Shown piece by piece: positions 1-8,026 of a stretch of 10,637 nt of DNA. The stretch is from Saccoglossus kowalevskii (taxonomy: Eukaryota; Hemichordata; Enteropneusta; Harrimaniidae): positions 1 through 10,637 of the forward strand of contig NW_003158824.1 in the NCBI RefSeq assembly GCF_000003605.2, written 5' to 3'. Position numbers and translations under genes: made by a program. The notes beneath the pieces are model-generated. The model had not been told where the DNA came from, ran no database searches, and saw nothing but the letters and a program-made list of their open reading frames with translations. How positions within the stretch are numbered: position 1 is the stretch's first letter; each line of letters starts with the position of its first letter.

Positions 1-872
1 ATCTTGCTGTAAATGGCACTCTTATAGTGTAATCTGTGTAAATGGTGCTCTTATAGTGTAATCTGTGTAAATGGCACTCTTATAGTGTAATCTGTGTAAA
101 TGGTGCTCTTATAGTGTAACCATAGTGTAAATAGTGATCTTGCTGTAAATGGCACTCTTATAGTGTCATCTGTATAAATGGCACTCTTATAGTGTAATCT
201 GTGTAAATGGTGCTCTTATAGTGTAACCATAGTGTAAATGGCACTCTTATAGTGTAATCTGTGTAAATGGCACTCTTATAGTGTAATCATAGTGTAAATA
301 GTGATCTTGGCGTAAATGGCACTCTTATAGTGTAATCTGTGTAAATGGTGCTCTTATAGTGTAATCATAGTGTAAATAGTGATCTTGGTGTAAATGGCAC
401 TCTTATAGTGTAATCTGTGTAAATGGTGCTCTTATAGTGCAACCATAGTGTAAATGGTGATCTTGGTGTAAATGGCACTCTTATAGTGTAATCTGTGTAA
501 ATGGTGCTCTTATAGTGTAACCATAGTGTAAATAGTGATCTTAGCGTAAATGGCACTCTTATAGTGTAATCTGTGTAAATGGTGCTCTTATAGTGTAACC
601 ATAGTGTAAATAGTGATCTTGGCGTAAATGGCACTCTTATAGTGTAATCTGTAAATGGCACTCTTATAGTGTAATCTGTAAATGGCACTCTTATAGTGTA
701 AATAGTGATCTTGCTGTAAATGGTGCTCTTATAGTGTAATTGTAGTGTAAATTGTGCTCTTATAGTGTAAATGATACTCTTATAGTGTAACCATAGTGTA
801 AATAGTGATCTTGCTGTAAATGATACTCTTATAGTGTAAATAGTTTTCTACTAGTGTAATCATAGTGTTCAT
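1..872. repeat. Tandem satellite array with a 78-bp higher-order repeat
   Basis: Nearly all of this stretch is built from monomers of 27-31 bp sharing the core GTAAATGG(CA/TG)CTCTTATAGTGTA, plus a short 18-bp monomer ending in AAATAGTG. The landmark GATCTT recurs at 136, 303, 381, 459, 537, 615, 707 and 807. Five landmarks (303 to 615) are spaced exactly 78 bp apart, each period being a 31+29+18 bp trimer. The longer spacings decompose exactly: 136 = 31+29+29+29+18, 167 = 31+29+29+31+29+18, and 92 = 31+27+27+7. This fits unequal exchange in whole-monomer steps. The array runs off the left edge, so its full length is unknown, and it decays between about 790 and 872. Because 78 is a multiple of 3, a long spurious reading frame stays open here; I do not regard it as coding. 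Confidence 0.97.
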
Positions 873-1783
873 GTTCTTCCATCTGGAAAGAAAGATTTAG
901 GTCATGTACATACAGTTTTCATACTGGCTTGCCTTTGGGCGAAAAAAAAAGATTATTTAGGTTGGGGGCAGTATGAGAAATTTAATATTTCACTCAGCAA
1001 TGCTTGTGGCAAAAATAACAAGCCTTTGTCAAAGTCAGATACTTAATGACCTTAATTTGAAATGAACAAGACTGTTTAGTATATGGTCCTGTGACAACTG
1101 ATTATCATTTCATAACAAAAATGGCAATGGCATCTTGGATTATATTACAATAGATGAAAATAACATTCTAGAAATAAATTTGCTCAATGTCCATTTCTTC
1201 ACAAGATACTTGTAAAGAGAGCAAAGTCAAAAATCGTTTCGCATTTTAAATCATTTGGGCAAAATGTAAAAAAAAACACATCCTTGTGACAAGATGGATG
1301 GAACAAAGGTAGTTTATAAACTGAAATACAAATATAAAATGCAGTCAACAGATTATTTAAATATGCTTGGGAGAAGGGGCATTATTATTTTTTTTGATAG
1401 AAACGATGAAATGTTGCGATAAATTCAATAACTCAACTTGACAAATGAGAGCCAGAGGAAGGACACGTATTAATAGGTTGTCGGGTAAATCAGATTACTG
1501 GCATCACTCGGGACTGTCAGTTACTGGCAGATTACAAGGGACAATCATAAGTATTTTATGACACGGCACAGATCATCTGATTGAATGCACGTTAAATCCT
1601 ACATTTTCAGGACATGTAATCAGTCCAATAATTGCATTATTAACGGCAACTCTTTCAGGGGAGAGTTGTTGATACGGTTGTTTAAAGAAACCTGCATGTG
1701 CAATGGTGAATATTTCTGCAAAAAAATGATTAATGCAATCAGTCCTGGAGCAGAATGCATCTACCTATTGCTAGCCATGTGAT
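873..1783. other. Intergenic DNA, no gene seen
   Basis: AT-rich unique-looking sequence with short A runs (about 942-950 and 1269-1276) and a T run (about 1387-1395). Reading frames are short and resemble no protein I know. I see no splice-site pairs, RNA gene or repeat that I can support. Confidence 0.6.
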
Positions 1784-1798
1784 GTTGCCATAGGCAAC
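1784..1798. promoter_or_regulatory. RFX-type X-box palindrome
   Basis: GTTGCC-ATA-GGCAAC matches the X-box consensus GTNRCC-N(0-3)-RGYAAC in both half-sites with a 3-nt spacer. RFX factors bind such sites in animals, classically upstream of cilium genes. No gene start is visible next to it, so function is unproven. Confidence 0.4.
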
Positions 1799-1876
1799 TG
1801 CATTAACCCAGGCTTGATTACAGCATTTCTGTTGAAAACAGACACTTTTTCTTGTGTTAGTTATTCTGTAACTTGT

Positions 1877-1890
1877 GTTTCCATGGTTAC
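1877..1890. promoter_or_regulatory. RFX-like imperfect palindrome
   Basis: GTTTCCATGGTTAC is a near match to the RFX/EF-C palindrome, but the right half-site is imperfect (GGTTAC rather than GGTAAC). It lies about 80 bp from the X-box ending at 1798, which gives it slight extra weight. Confidence 0.2.
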
Positions 1891-2282
1891 CCTACATCCT
1901 CTGCTCCCATGTCACAACAGTCTCTTTATTCTTTTAGTTTAACCTTTAAGGGTCATCAAAGATGGATGTCATTCTGACAATTTAACAAGTTGTAACAAGA
2001 CAAGTCGCTAAACTTTTGCTTCCACATGTATAGAAACAGTTCCCAACATAAAGATAAATGTTTTATTTCACAAGCTATATTAAATAATACAATGATCGAT
2101 CAATGTCTATGTTGCAGTTTGAAATTAGAAAAAAAAACCAGACATTTTACCAATAAAATCACCTTGTGAAACGACTTGGCAGTGGTCATTTTTCAGGGAC
2201 ACCCATGGTCTTACATCAGTATTCTAAAAATAATTACGAGAAAAATGTTCATGAAATGCTAAACTATCATCAATATATTGCA
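1891..2282. other. Intergenic DNA, no gene seen
   Basis: AT-rich sequence. It includes a short perfect palindrome TGATCGATCA at 2093-2102 and an A run near 2130. Nothing else is supported. Confidence 0.55.
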
Positions 2283-2372
2283 ATAGCCGTGAACATCTGT
2301 AGGCGCGTACATAGCCGTGAACATCTGTAGGCGTGTACATAGCCGTGAACATCTGTAGGCGTGTACATAGCC
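2283..2372. repeat. 28-bp tandem repeat, 3.2 copies
   Basis: Three back-to-back 28-bp units begin at 2283, 2311 and 2339, each starting ATAGCCGTGAACATCTGTAG, followed by a partial ATAGCC at 2367-2372. Units differ at one site (GGCGCG in the first, GGCGTG in the others), so the expansion is recent. It is unrelated in sequence to the 78-bp satellite at the left end. Confidence 0.97.
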
Positions 2373-2937
2373 AACATCAATACAAGTTATTGATTGCAGT
2401 GCATTCTTCATGGACTTGCTTAACCAACCACCTCCGTGAACCGATACATTTTTCCCATTTTTGTATAGGTTTCACTGTACCAATAATCAGCACATAATTT
2501 ACTTTGAATTTGATTTAAATCCCAAATAAATATAGAATCAACGTCTCATTCGTGTTTTGAAAGTACCTCAATTATGAATAAATTCATGAAAATTGTTATT
2601 TTCCAAAATCACAAGTTAAAAGATAATTGCATGTAGAAGGCACTACAGAAGCATAATATCCAGACAATTTATTTGTTGCAGGAGATGTACATTATGCTAA
2701 ACCAGCAAACACCACTCCCACTGCTTACAACATCAAATATTATCAAGCAATAGATGACATGTCTCAACAAAGATGTTCTACAAATCATTACAAACCATCA
2801 ACACTTTCATACTTTGTCCTGCCAACATTTTGCTGCAACATTTTTTTCTTAATTTCGAACCAAATGGCAATAATTTTATGTTGCCTTCAGGATTTAATCA
2901 AAATGTTGGAAAATATAACTAAAAAATTTGGCACGTT
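2373..2937. other. Intergenic DNA, no gene seen
   Basis: AT-rich sequence without a recognisable gene. An open frame beginning at 2759 continues into the adjacent MITE-like element and has no recognisable protein features. Confidence 0.55.
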
Positions 2938-3146
2938 TACTGTAAAGGGGTTAATTATTCACTGGGTTTTAATTTTGCTTATTTCGCTGACTGGAAAATG
3001 CGCTAATTTAAAACCTAGTGAATATGTAAAATTTAGCATAGAACACATTATCTAAATGATAAAACCATGAATTTAAAACCCACTGAATATGCCTGAAATG
3101 GTAAATCAGCTAAATTTAAACAGTGAAAATTAGTCATTTTACAGTA
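2938..3146. mobile_element. MITE-like nonautonomous DNA transposon
   Basis: The two ends are inverted copies: TACTGTAAA at 2938-2946 and TTTACAGTA at 3138-3146. The similarity extends inward for about 50 bp with some mismatches, both arms sharing CTAATT/TTAATT, TTCACTG and TTTAATTT/TAAATTT blocks. The outermost TA on each side could be a TA target duplication, as made by Tc1/mariner-type transposases. Internally, a block around 3004-3027 is repeated directly near 3068-3091 (AATTTAAAACC followed by TGAATATG). There is no transposase gene and the element is about 209 bp, so it would depend on an enzyme encoded elsewhere. The family name is unknown to me, and the Tc1/mariner assignment rests only on the TA ends. 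Confidence 0.72.
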
Positions 3147-3999
3147 TTTTGTGAAAGGTAACAGAAATTTACTTTGGTGTTCAAAGAGAAGGGAAACAAA
3201 CATGAATTGTCACATTTCATCATGATTAAACTTTTCAATATATCAAATTTTATCAACTAATATGATAAAAACAATGCATTCTACATACTTATTGAAATAT
3301 GACATTAAAATATATGAAAAATACTTCAAGTCAATGATGACAGGATGAATAAAAATGATTACCAAAGTTCTAAAACCTGTCCAATATTATGTTATTTTAA
3401 TGGTGAGAAACTCGTGGAACCCAAAATTAAGTGCACAACATCTATTTCTAACATGGACCATATTGGAATTACATGACAGACTAAAAATATCCAACATTTT
3501 GAAATATCTGTTTTATGCAATATCTGTATATCTGTATATCACTATGAATATGAAAAGAAAAACAAATGCTGAAAGAAATGACAAAAGACTTAAAGCTTTA
3601 CTCTGCAAACATGACAAAACGCTACAATGCCATGCTGCTTGTATCCAAACGCTTCTGTATCCATGGTAACAGAATCACTCATATCTAATGCGAGCGTCAT
3701 CACACACCATGACATCCTATTTGTTACCGTTTAAGTATGAGTCTTTTAAAAAATTTGAGCTTGTGTGATGTTTTTTTAAATTCAACACACAAACTCACAA
3801 TCAAGGCCATATGAAAAAAGATACTATTTAATATGTAAAGCAGGACTATATTATCCACTGGCGGGTACATAGTAGCCTAGGGCATTATAGATATATAGAC
3901 CTATCCATTGTATATCACAGCCTACCTATTAATATGTATTCAGAGCGACAAACAGAAAGAGTTGAAATAGCCCGAGGAGATAGCAGTCTTCACTCTTAC
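3147..3999. other. Intergenic DNA, no gene seen
   Basis: AT-rich sequence with an open frame at 3355-3669 that lacks recognisable domains. A short TATCTG repetition occurs near 3517-3540 and an RFX-like palindrome at 3657-3670. Nothing here supports a protein gene. Confidence 0.5.
3657..3670. promoter_or_regulatory. RFX/EF-C-type palindrome
   Basis: GTATCCATGGTAAC fits the RFX/EF-C consensus GTHNYYATRRNAAC at every constrained position. No gene start lies beside it. It is a single motif match and could be chance. Confidence 0.3.
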
Positions 4000-4059
4000 C
4001 TTATTGTCCGTTTTTACTGCTAGTCACACACAGCATCAAATCATCAAAGACAATTTATG
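4000..4059 (-). ncRNA. Candidate noncoding exon of a minus-strand transcript
   Basis: Read on the minus strand, a pyrimidine-rich tract ends in GTTTGTTTTCAG (AG at 4061-4060), followed by 60 bases and then a strong donor AATAAG|GTAAGA (last exon base 4000). Both splice sites are close to animal consensus. All three forward frames of the 60 bases contain stops, so it cannot be an internal coding exon. It could be a 5'UTR exon of a gene beyond the left edge, or part of a long noncoding RNA. An alternative is that it is a first exon: a TATA-like box at 4086-4092 lies about 25 bp upstream of the TCAG at 4063-4060. No transcript evidence is available, so this is inferred from splice-site quality alone. 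Confidence 0.35.
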
Positions 4060-4085
4060 CTGAAAACAAACAGGCGACCCTCTCC

Positions 4086-4092
4086 ACTTATA
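4086..4092 (-). promoter_or_regulatory. TATA-like box, minus strand
   Basis: TATAAGT on the minus strand lies about 25 bp before the initiator-like TCAG at 4063-4060 and the candidate exon 4000-4059. The CCAAT/octamer block lies 150-240 bp further upstream in this orientation. A weak match taken alone. Confidence 0.22.
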
Positions 4093-4241
4093 CTGTATTT
4101 TAGGATCAAGGTTTCAGTTTTAAAAAAAAAATATCAAATTCAACATCTGAATCTATGATAAATATTTTAAACTGGAACGGATTAATTTAAGGATGAGAAG
4201 TTAATGTGTTGCGCCATCAGGCAGTGTGTGTCAAAATACTC

Positions 4242-4328
4242 CAAGTAACCAATCAGCTGCAAGAATGTGACATGCAAATTAGCACTTAGCAAGTAACCAA
4301 TTCGCTGTCAGTACTGTAATATGCAAAC
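4242..4328. promoter_or_regulatory. Duplicated CCAAT + octamer module
   Basis: Two imperfect copies of a 48-49-bp unit stand in tandem. Each begins with CAAGTAACCAAT (4242-4253 and 4290-4301), passes through a similar GCTG stretch, and carries an octamer: perfect ATGCAAAT at 4272-4279 and ATGCAAAC at 4321-4328. CCAAT is the NF-Y core and ATGCAAAT the POU/Oct octamer. This combination with a downstream TATA box is typical of histone H2B promoters. I found no histone, snRNA or other recognisable gene beside it. Confidence 0.5.
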
Positions 4329-4372
4329 ATCAAATTAATATTATCAACTACTATAAGCAGTTTCAATACCTT

Positions 4373-4410
4373 TATATAAAGAACCAAAACAAAAACAGAC
4401 AATATTCACT
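4373..4410 (+). promoter_or_regulatory. TATA box with initiator-like site, plus strand
   Basis: TATATAAAG at 4373-4381 follows the second octamer by about 45 bp, and TTCACTTT near 4405-4412 resembles an initiator about 32 bp after the TATA box. The spacing suits a polymerase II core promoter reading rightwards. The first downstream ATG (near 4435) opens only a few codons before a stop, so any product would be noncoding or spliced. Confidence 0.35.
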
Positions 4411-5564
4411 TTCTTTTGTTGATAAGCTAAAAACATGTTAACTTGTTTGTTTTCTTGGTAAAAATAGCATATTATTGATTAACAAGGTTCATCAGATAAA
4501 AATTAAAATTAATTAATTTAATTTAATCAAATCCATTTTTGTAGGCAGTTCTTTTCAATCTTATTCAACCCATTTGTTATATCATTTCTGACTTGTCTAC
4601 TCAAAATCTGTAGAAAATGCTTTTTTACCTCAAAATTCTGAAATCTGTGTCAGGTATTCTAATTACAGTAGACTGGGAATGTGAGTGGGTTAGTTCCTAC
4701 ATGACTCGCTTTACTTATAGCACTTCAAAGTGAATATTTTTGTCACTTTAGTCAGCTTGCTTTTGTTTTCCAGATTTGATATCATTCTAGGAACAAGTTG
4801 TAAAAGTCTGATCATTTTCTGATTTACAGAATTCCTTTACAGAAGTTTGCAAACATTTAACATAGTTACATCTCACTGATTGATTTCTGAAACTGTCAAC
4901 TCCATACCTAGCAATCGATTAAATACTAGTACTTGATATTGGTCTTGTGTATTGTAAGCCACACTTGTAAAATACAGAGTTTGTTGACATAAAAATCTGT
5001 GGTGCATGATACCCATCAGCCTAAATTTCAATAAAGCTGTTAATAGTGTGTAGATAATGAAAGAGACAATCCTGCATATCTTTACAATTTTTAAATACAT
5101 TCTATCTTATTAACAATATTTCTCTTAATTTGTTTTCACACTTTTAACATAATTGAAGCTCAGGTATGATATTGCTATAAAACAAAGAATTGACTAAAAT
5201 ATGCAATAAACATTAATTCTTAATCTACAGTGTAAGTTGGTGCATGATTAGCTTAACAAAATACAAGCTTTCAAACTTGCAATTCCATTACTACTTGACT
5301 TAATAAAATCTGAAATACTGTGTAAAATTGAGATGGAAAAAAATCACTAATTCTAGATTTGAATTTAAAACATGGAAGAAAGTAATTGTTATTTACACTT
5401 ATTTCTGTAAAAGTTAGGACCACGAAAATGCTGATGTAGTATATACTCTTACATAAATATTTCAAACATCATTGTCCCTTTATATTTCATGTTTACTCCA
5501 ATTCACTGTATTGGCATCCATAATTTTTTAAAGCCAGATGCAAAATGAAAACAAAATGTCATCT
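4411..5564. other. Intergenic or 3'-flanking DNA, no gene seen
   Basis: Very AT-rich; I count no CpG in 4441-4560. It lies downstream of the KCTD gene and may include an extended 3'UTR if the first polyA signal is skipped. Open frames at 4873-5100 and 5271-5465 (minus) lack recognisable features. Confidence 0.5.
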
Positions 5565-5570
5565 TTTATT
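5565..5570 (-). terminator. Polyadenylation signal AATAAA for the KCTD gene
   Basis: TTTATT on the plus strand reads AATAAA on the minus strand about 80 bp after the KCTD stop codon. It is followed in the transcript sense by a T/G-rich stretch (ATTTTGTTTTCATTTTG). This would give a very short 3'UTR; later signals may also be used. Confidence 0.5.
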
Positions 5571-5650
5571 TTCTTCACATGTGAAAAGCAAGATTAATAT
5601 TATATGTGTATGTTTAATTAATAAATACCCATATTAAATCAATCAAGTGT

Positions 5651-6418
5651 TCAGTCTAAATATTCTTCTTTGATCACAGGTGACACATTAAGGCTTTTAC
5701 GACACATGACATACTCGGAAAATTGTGCACCCTCACTACCACCGCCACATGCAGCAACCACTTTGAATCCACACTGGAATAATCGCTGTAATACTTGTAC
5801 AGAGTTCAGTTTACAGAATCCATTGAGAGGAAAGCGAATCACATGACTACTATCCTGGTTCCAACCATAATGTGAGCCAGAATTACACAGCACACTGCTA
5901 CCAATCTCAGGAAAGATTTCATGCACCAGGTTCTTGTCACCACTCAGACAGACTCTTTCACCACAGTCAGGACTTACATTGACCACAATGCATTCATTCA
6001 TCCCAATCTCCTCCTCCATAGATTTTTGTCGTTCCTTTTCTTCTTTGTACTCTTCTAGCGCATCTATCATATTCTGAAGTTCATAAAATTTAGCCTCCTC
6101 GTACAAGCCATCAAACTCACCAAAATCATTTGGCAGATTTAATTTAGAAGTTCGTAGAAAGCTGAGGATGTAACGAAACAAGTGTCCATCTCGGTCGATA
6201 AAATAATGCTGTTTGAGACTGTCAATGACAATAGGGATATTTCCATTGAAAAGCTTACCAAGTTTTGAATCAGGAGACCTTGCCAGCGTTTCTAGCGAGG
6301 ATGTGTATATCTGACCACCAACATCAATGTGAACAGGAGCAGTGAAACGATTGACAGGGGCAACACATGGTACACCTTGCATTGATGAAGATGATGGCAC
6401 TGGAGATGATGACGCCAT
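5651..6418 (-). CDS. KCTD1/KCTD15-family BTB (T1) domain protein
   Basis: A complete 255-residue protein, close to the roughly 257 residues of vertebrate KCTD1. After a Ser/Pro-rich leader (1-27), residues 28 to about 128 form the BTB/T1 domain: [13 protein letters not shown], then [13 protein letters not shown] at 67-78, then [13 protein letters not shown] at 81-93. A Glu/Lys-rich linker (about 121-138) leads to the C-terminal domain (about 141-240) with [26 protein letters not shown] and ACGGG. The end, VIKEEYLD, resembles the SUMO-acceptor tail IKQEPLD of KCTD15. These proteins form pentamers; in vertebrates KCTD1 and KCTD15 bind and repress AP-2 factors. The start is well supported: A at -3, G at +4, and an in-frame TGA just upstream (two codons before the ATG). 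A splice acceptor lies 14 bases before the ATG (AG at 6434-6433), so the coding region is one intron-free exon. The sequence does not decide between KCTD1 and KCTD15; it may be the single invertebrate pro-orthologue. Confidence 0.97.
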   Translation of the reverse strand: MASSSPVPSSSSMQGVPCVAPVNRFTAPVHIDVGGQIYTSSLETLARSPDSKLGKLFNGNIPIVIDSLKQHYFIDRDGHLFRYILSFLRTSKLNLPNDFGEFDGLYEEAKFYELQNMIDALEEYKEEKERQKSMEEEIGMNECIVVNVSPDCGERVCLSGDKNLVHEIFPEIGSSVLCNSGSHYGWNQDSSHVIRFPLNGFCKLNSVQVLQRLFQCGFKVVAACGGGSEGAQFSEYVMCRKSLNVSPVIKEEYLD

Positions 6419-7032
6419 GATTCAATAAAAACCTAAAATTAATGAAAAATAAACAATTGTCAATTTCCTCTGTGTAGCTGGCTGTTATGAAGTGAAGCTT
6501 GAAGGAACATCTAATTCACATTAATGATGTTTAATGTATGACATTCATAAGGTAGTCATTGGATAAATTTTTAATAAAAACAATGCTGTGAAAGCAGCTG
6601 CCATCTAAAAATGTAGTTTAACATTTCGGGAACTCTACAAGAACAAATCCACTAATTTCCACCAATTATGGTCAAATGATGATTTACATAATCCATTGTC
6701 ATTTAAACAAGTCCACAATTGTGAAAGAAAGCACATAAACAACGTCCAGATAGCGGATAGGGAATAGAAATGAAAAAGTTTTTGCTACTCAGGCAACTGC
6801 TACAGAATATTCTCTGGTAATTACAACTGGCTATTCATGGAAAAGACTACGCTTGGTGGGTGTTTAGACTGGTCTAAACAGAAAGAAGAAATCAAGACAC
6901 ACTTGCAAGTGGGACAAAGAGAACTACATTTACATATAGACGTATTTTGAAAAAAAGCTATGCACTTTAAAAAACTTATGTTAATATATACTAAAACACA
7001 CACGCGTCAGTGGAATGAAACGGTTGTCACCT

Positions 7033-7041
7033 TCAAGGTCA
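7033..7041 (+). promoter_or_regulatory. Extended nuclear-receptor half-site
   Basis: TCAAGGTCA is an exact match to the monomeric NR5A (SF-1/FTZ-F1) and ERR response element. It lies in the inferred KCTD first intron. Binding is unproven. Confidence 0.3.
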
Positions 7042-7350
7042 AGCGGTCCGCACACCACCTCCTTGATGTGACAATTGAATCACTGTAACATTTTTTGAAA
7101 ACCGTCAGACAATGGTGTTAAAATGACGAGCGTTTAAGTGGGTTTCTGTTGACACACAAGCGTAGTCATTGTCCAATTTGATGCACGAGGTGGTGTCAGT
7201 GTGAGCACTCACTGCCCACCAAAGCGCTGATTATACTCAAATTGTTTCTGAATGACTATTGGGACAAACAAACTTCAGTAAACATTCAATTAACGCTATT
7301 AACAGTGCGTTAGTTACGTGACACTTGGGAGCACATCGCACGCGGCAACT

Positions 7351-7447
7351 ATTGGCTGGTTCGCACTGACAAAATACTCGGCAATATTAAAACATGTTAA
7401 CTAAATCGCCAATCACCAAAGTAAAAACGCGCATCCCTAGAGCCAAT
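7351..7447. promoter_or_regulatory. Cluster of three CCAAT boxes
   Basis: ATTGGCT at 7351-7357, GCCAATCA at 7408-7415 and GCCAATG at 7442-7448 are NF-Y-type sites within about 100 bp, in the CpG-richer part of the inferred intron. They could mark an alternative KCTD promoter or an intronic enhancer. I see no TATA box or start site tied to them. Confidence 0.35.
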
Positions 7448-7816
7448 GTAAAAAATGCCGTCTGAATCGGGAACAAAAAAGATAAGTACAGAGTGAGACA
7501 GATTCGCGTTACTGTCTGTTCTACTGTCGTGAAATATCCTGATATACGAGACACAGTGGAACAACCACCCGTCGTAAAACGCCTTCGGTCGGCCTCGATT
7601 TTACCACGTATTCGTCAATCACAAAACATGGATATAAATATCGTAACTGGTGAATAAACGGTTAGCAATTAGTTATTGAGGCTGACCTGCAAAAAAACAA
7701 CAAGGTTTTTGTTTGGTGCGCCATAGGACGTTGTCAGTACAGGAAGGCTACACAACTTATAGCAGTCCCCCATCTACCGTTCGGAGCAATTAACACGCAA
7801 ATTAGCATGTACGTAC

Positions 7817-7900
7817 CTGATCTCAGAGACTTCCTCAGCAACACTCAGTTAAATACGAACTGAATATATTTTTAAAAGATCAAGAAACGGCCAGCGTGGA
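7817..7900 (-). other. 5'UTR exon of the KCTD gene (upstream edge uncertain)
   Basis: The minus-strand sequence ends in GATCAG|GTACGT, one of the best donor sites in the window, with the last exon base at 7817. The exon's beginning is not fixed by the sequence; given the promoter motifs at 7901-7980, transcription probably starts somewhere between about 7850 and 7960. It is noncoding under this model, since the KCTD start codon lies in the next exon. Confidence 0.55.
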
Positions 7901-7980
7901 AAAATGGCGACGAATAAGAAAGTTTGCCGCCGGCAATTTGAAATGCTTCCGGGTATGCGTCTGTTTGGAATCTCGCGAGA
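7901..7980. promoter_or_regulatory. TATA-less CpG-type promoter: BANP, ETS, AP-2 and YY1 motifs
   Basis: Four promoter motifs lie within 80 bp. TCTCGCGAGA at 7971-7980 is the perfect palindromic core-promoter element bound by BANP in vertebrates. ACCCGGAAGC (minus, 7954-7945) is an ETS/GABP-type site. GCCGCCGGC at 7926-7934 fits AP-2 (GCCN3GGC). AAAATGGCGAC at 7901-7911 fits YY1. The KCTD donor site is less than 100 bp away on the minus strand. The YY1 motif reads on the plus strand, where it includes an ATG, so the promoter may be bidirectional. The CpG content nearby is high for the window (12 CpG counted in 7501-7620). Confidence 0.7.
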
Positions 7981-8026
7981 AATAAGGCTCCCTAGATTTC
8001 TAATACTTCTACAACACATGAAATGA

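Larger units (their letters stand above)
6433..7816 (-). other. 5'UTR intron of the KCTD gene
   Basis: Inferred from a near-perfect donor CAG|GTACGT (first intron base 7816) and an acceptor TTCATTAATTTTAG (last intron base 6433) placed 14 bases before the KCTD start codon. The length is 1,384 bp. The left half is ordinary AT-rich DNA. The right part (from about 7010) is richer in CpG and carries CCAAT boxes and a nuclear-receptor-type half-site. No other coding sequence is seen. The pairing of these two sites is inferred; another upstream exon could be used. Confidence 0.65.

Noticed and set aside
1-872. CRISPR-like repeat array
   Set aside because: There are no unique spacers; units are head-to-tail satellite monomers in animal DNA.
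2759-3055. 98-codon plus-strand open frame
   Set aside because: It runs into the MITE-like element and ends inside it; composition reflects AT-rich DNA and no domain is visible.
3355-3669. 104-codon plus-strand open frame
   Set aside because: Low-complexity AT-rich translation with no recognisable domain and no supporting signals.
4242-4410. Histone or snRNA gene beside the CCAAT/octamer block
   Set aside because: No histone protein sequence in any frame and no recognisable U1, U2, U4, U5 or U6 sequence downstream.
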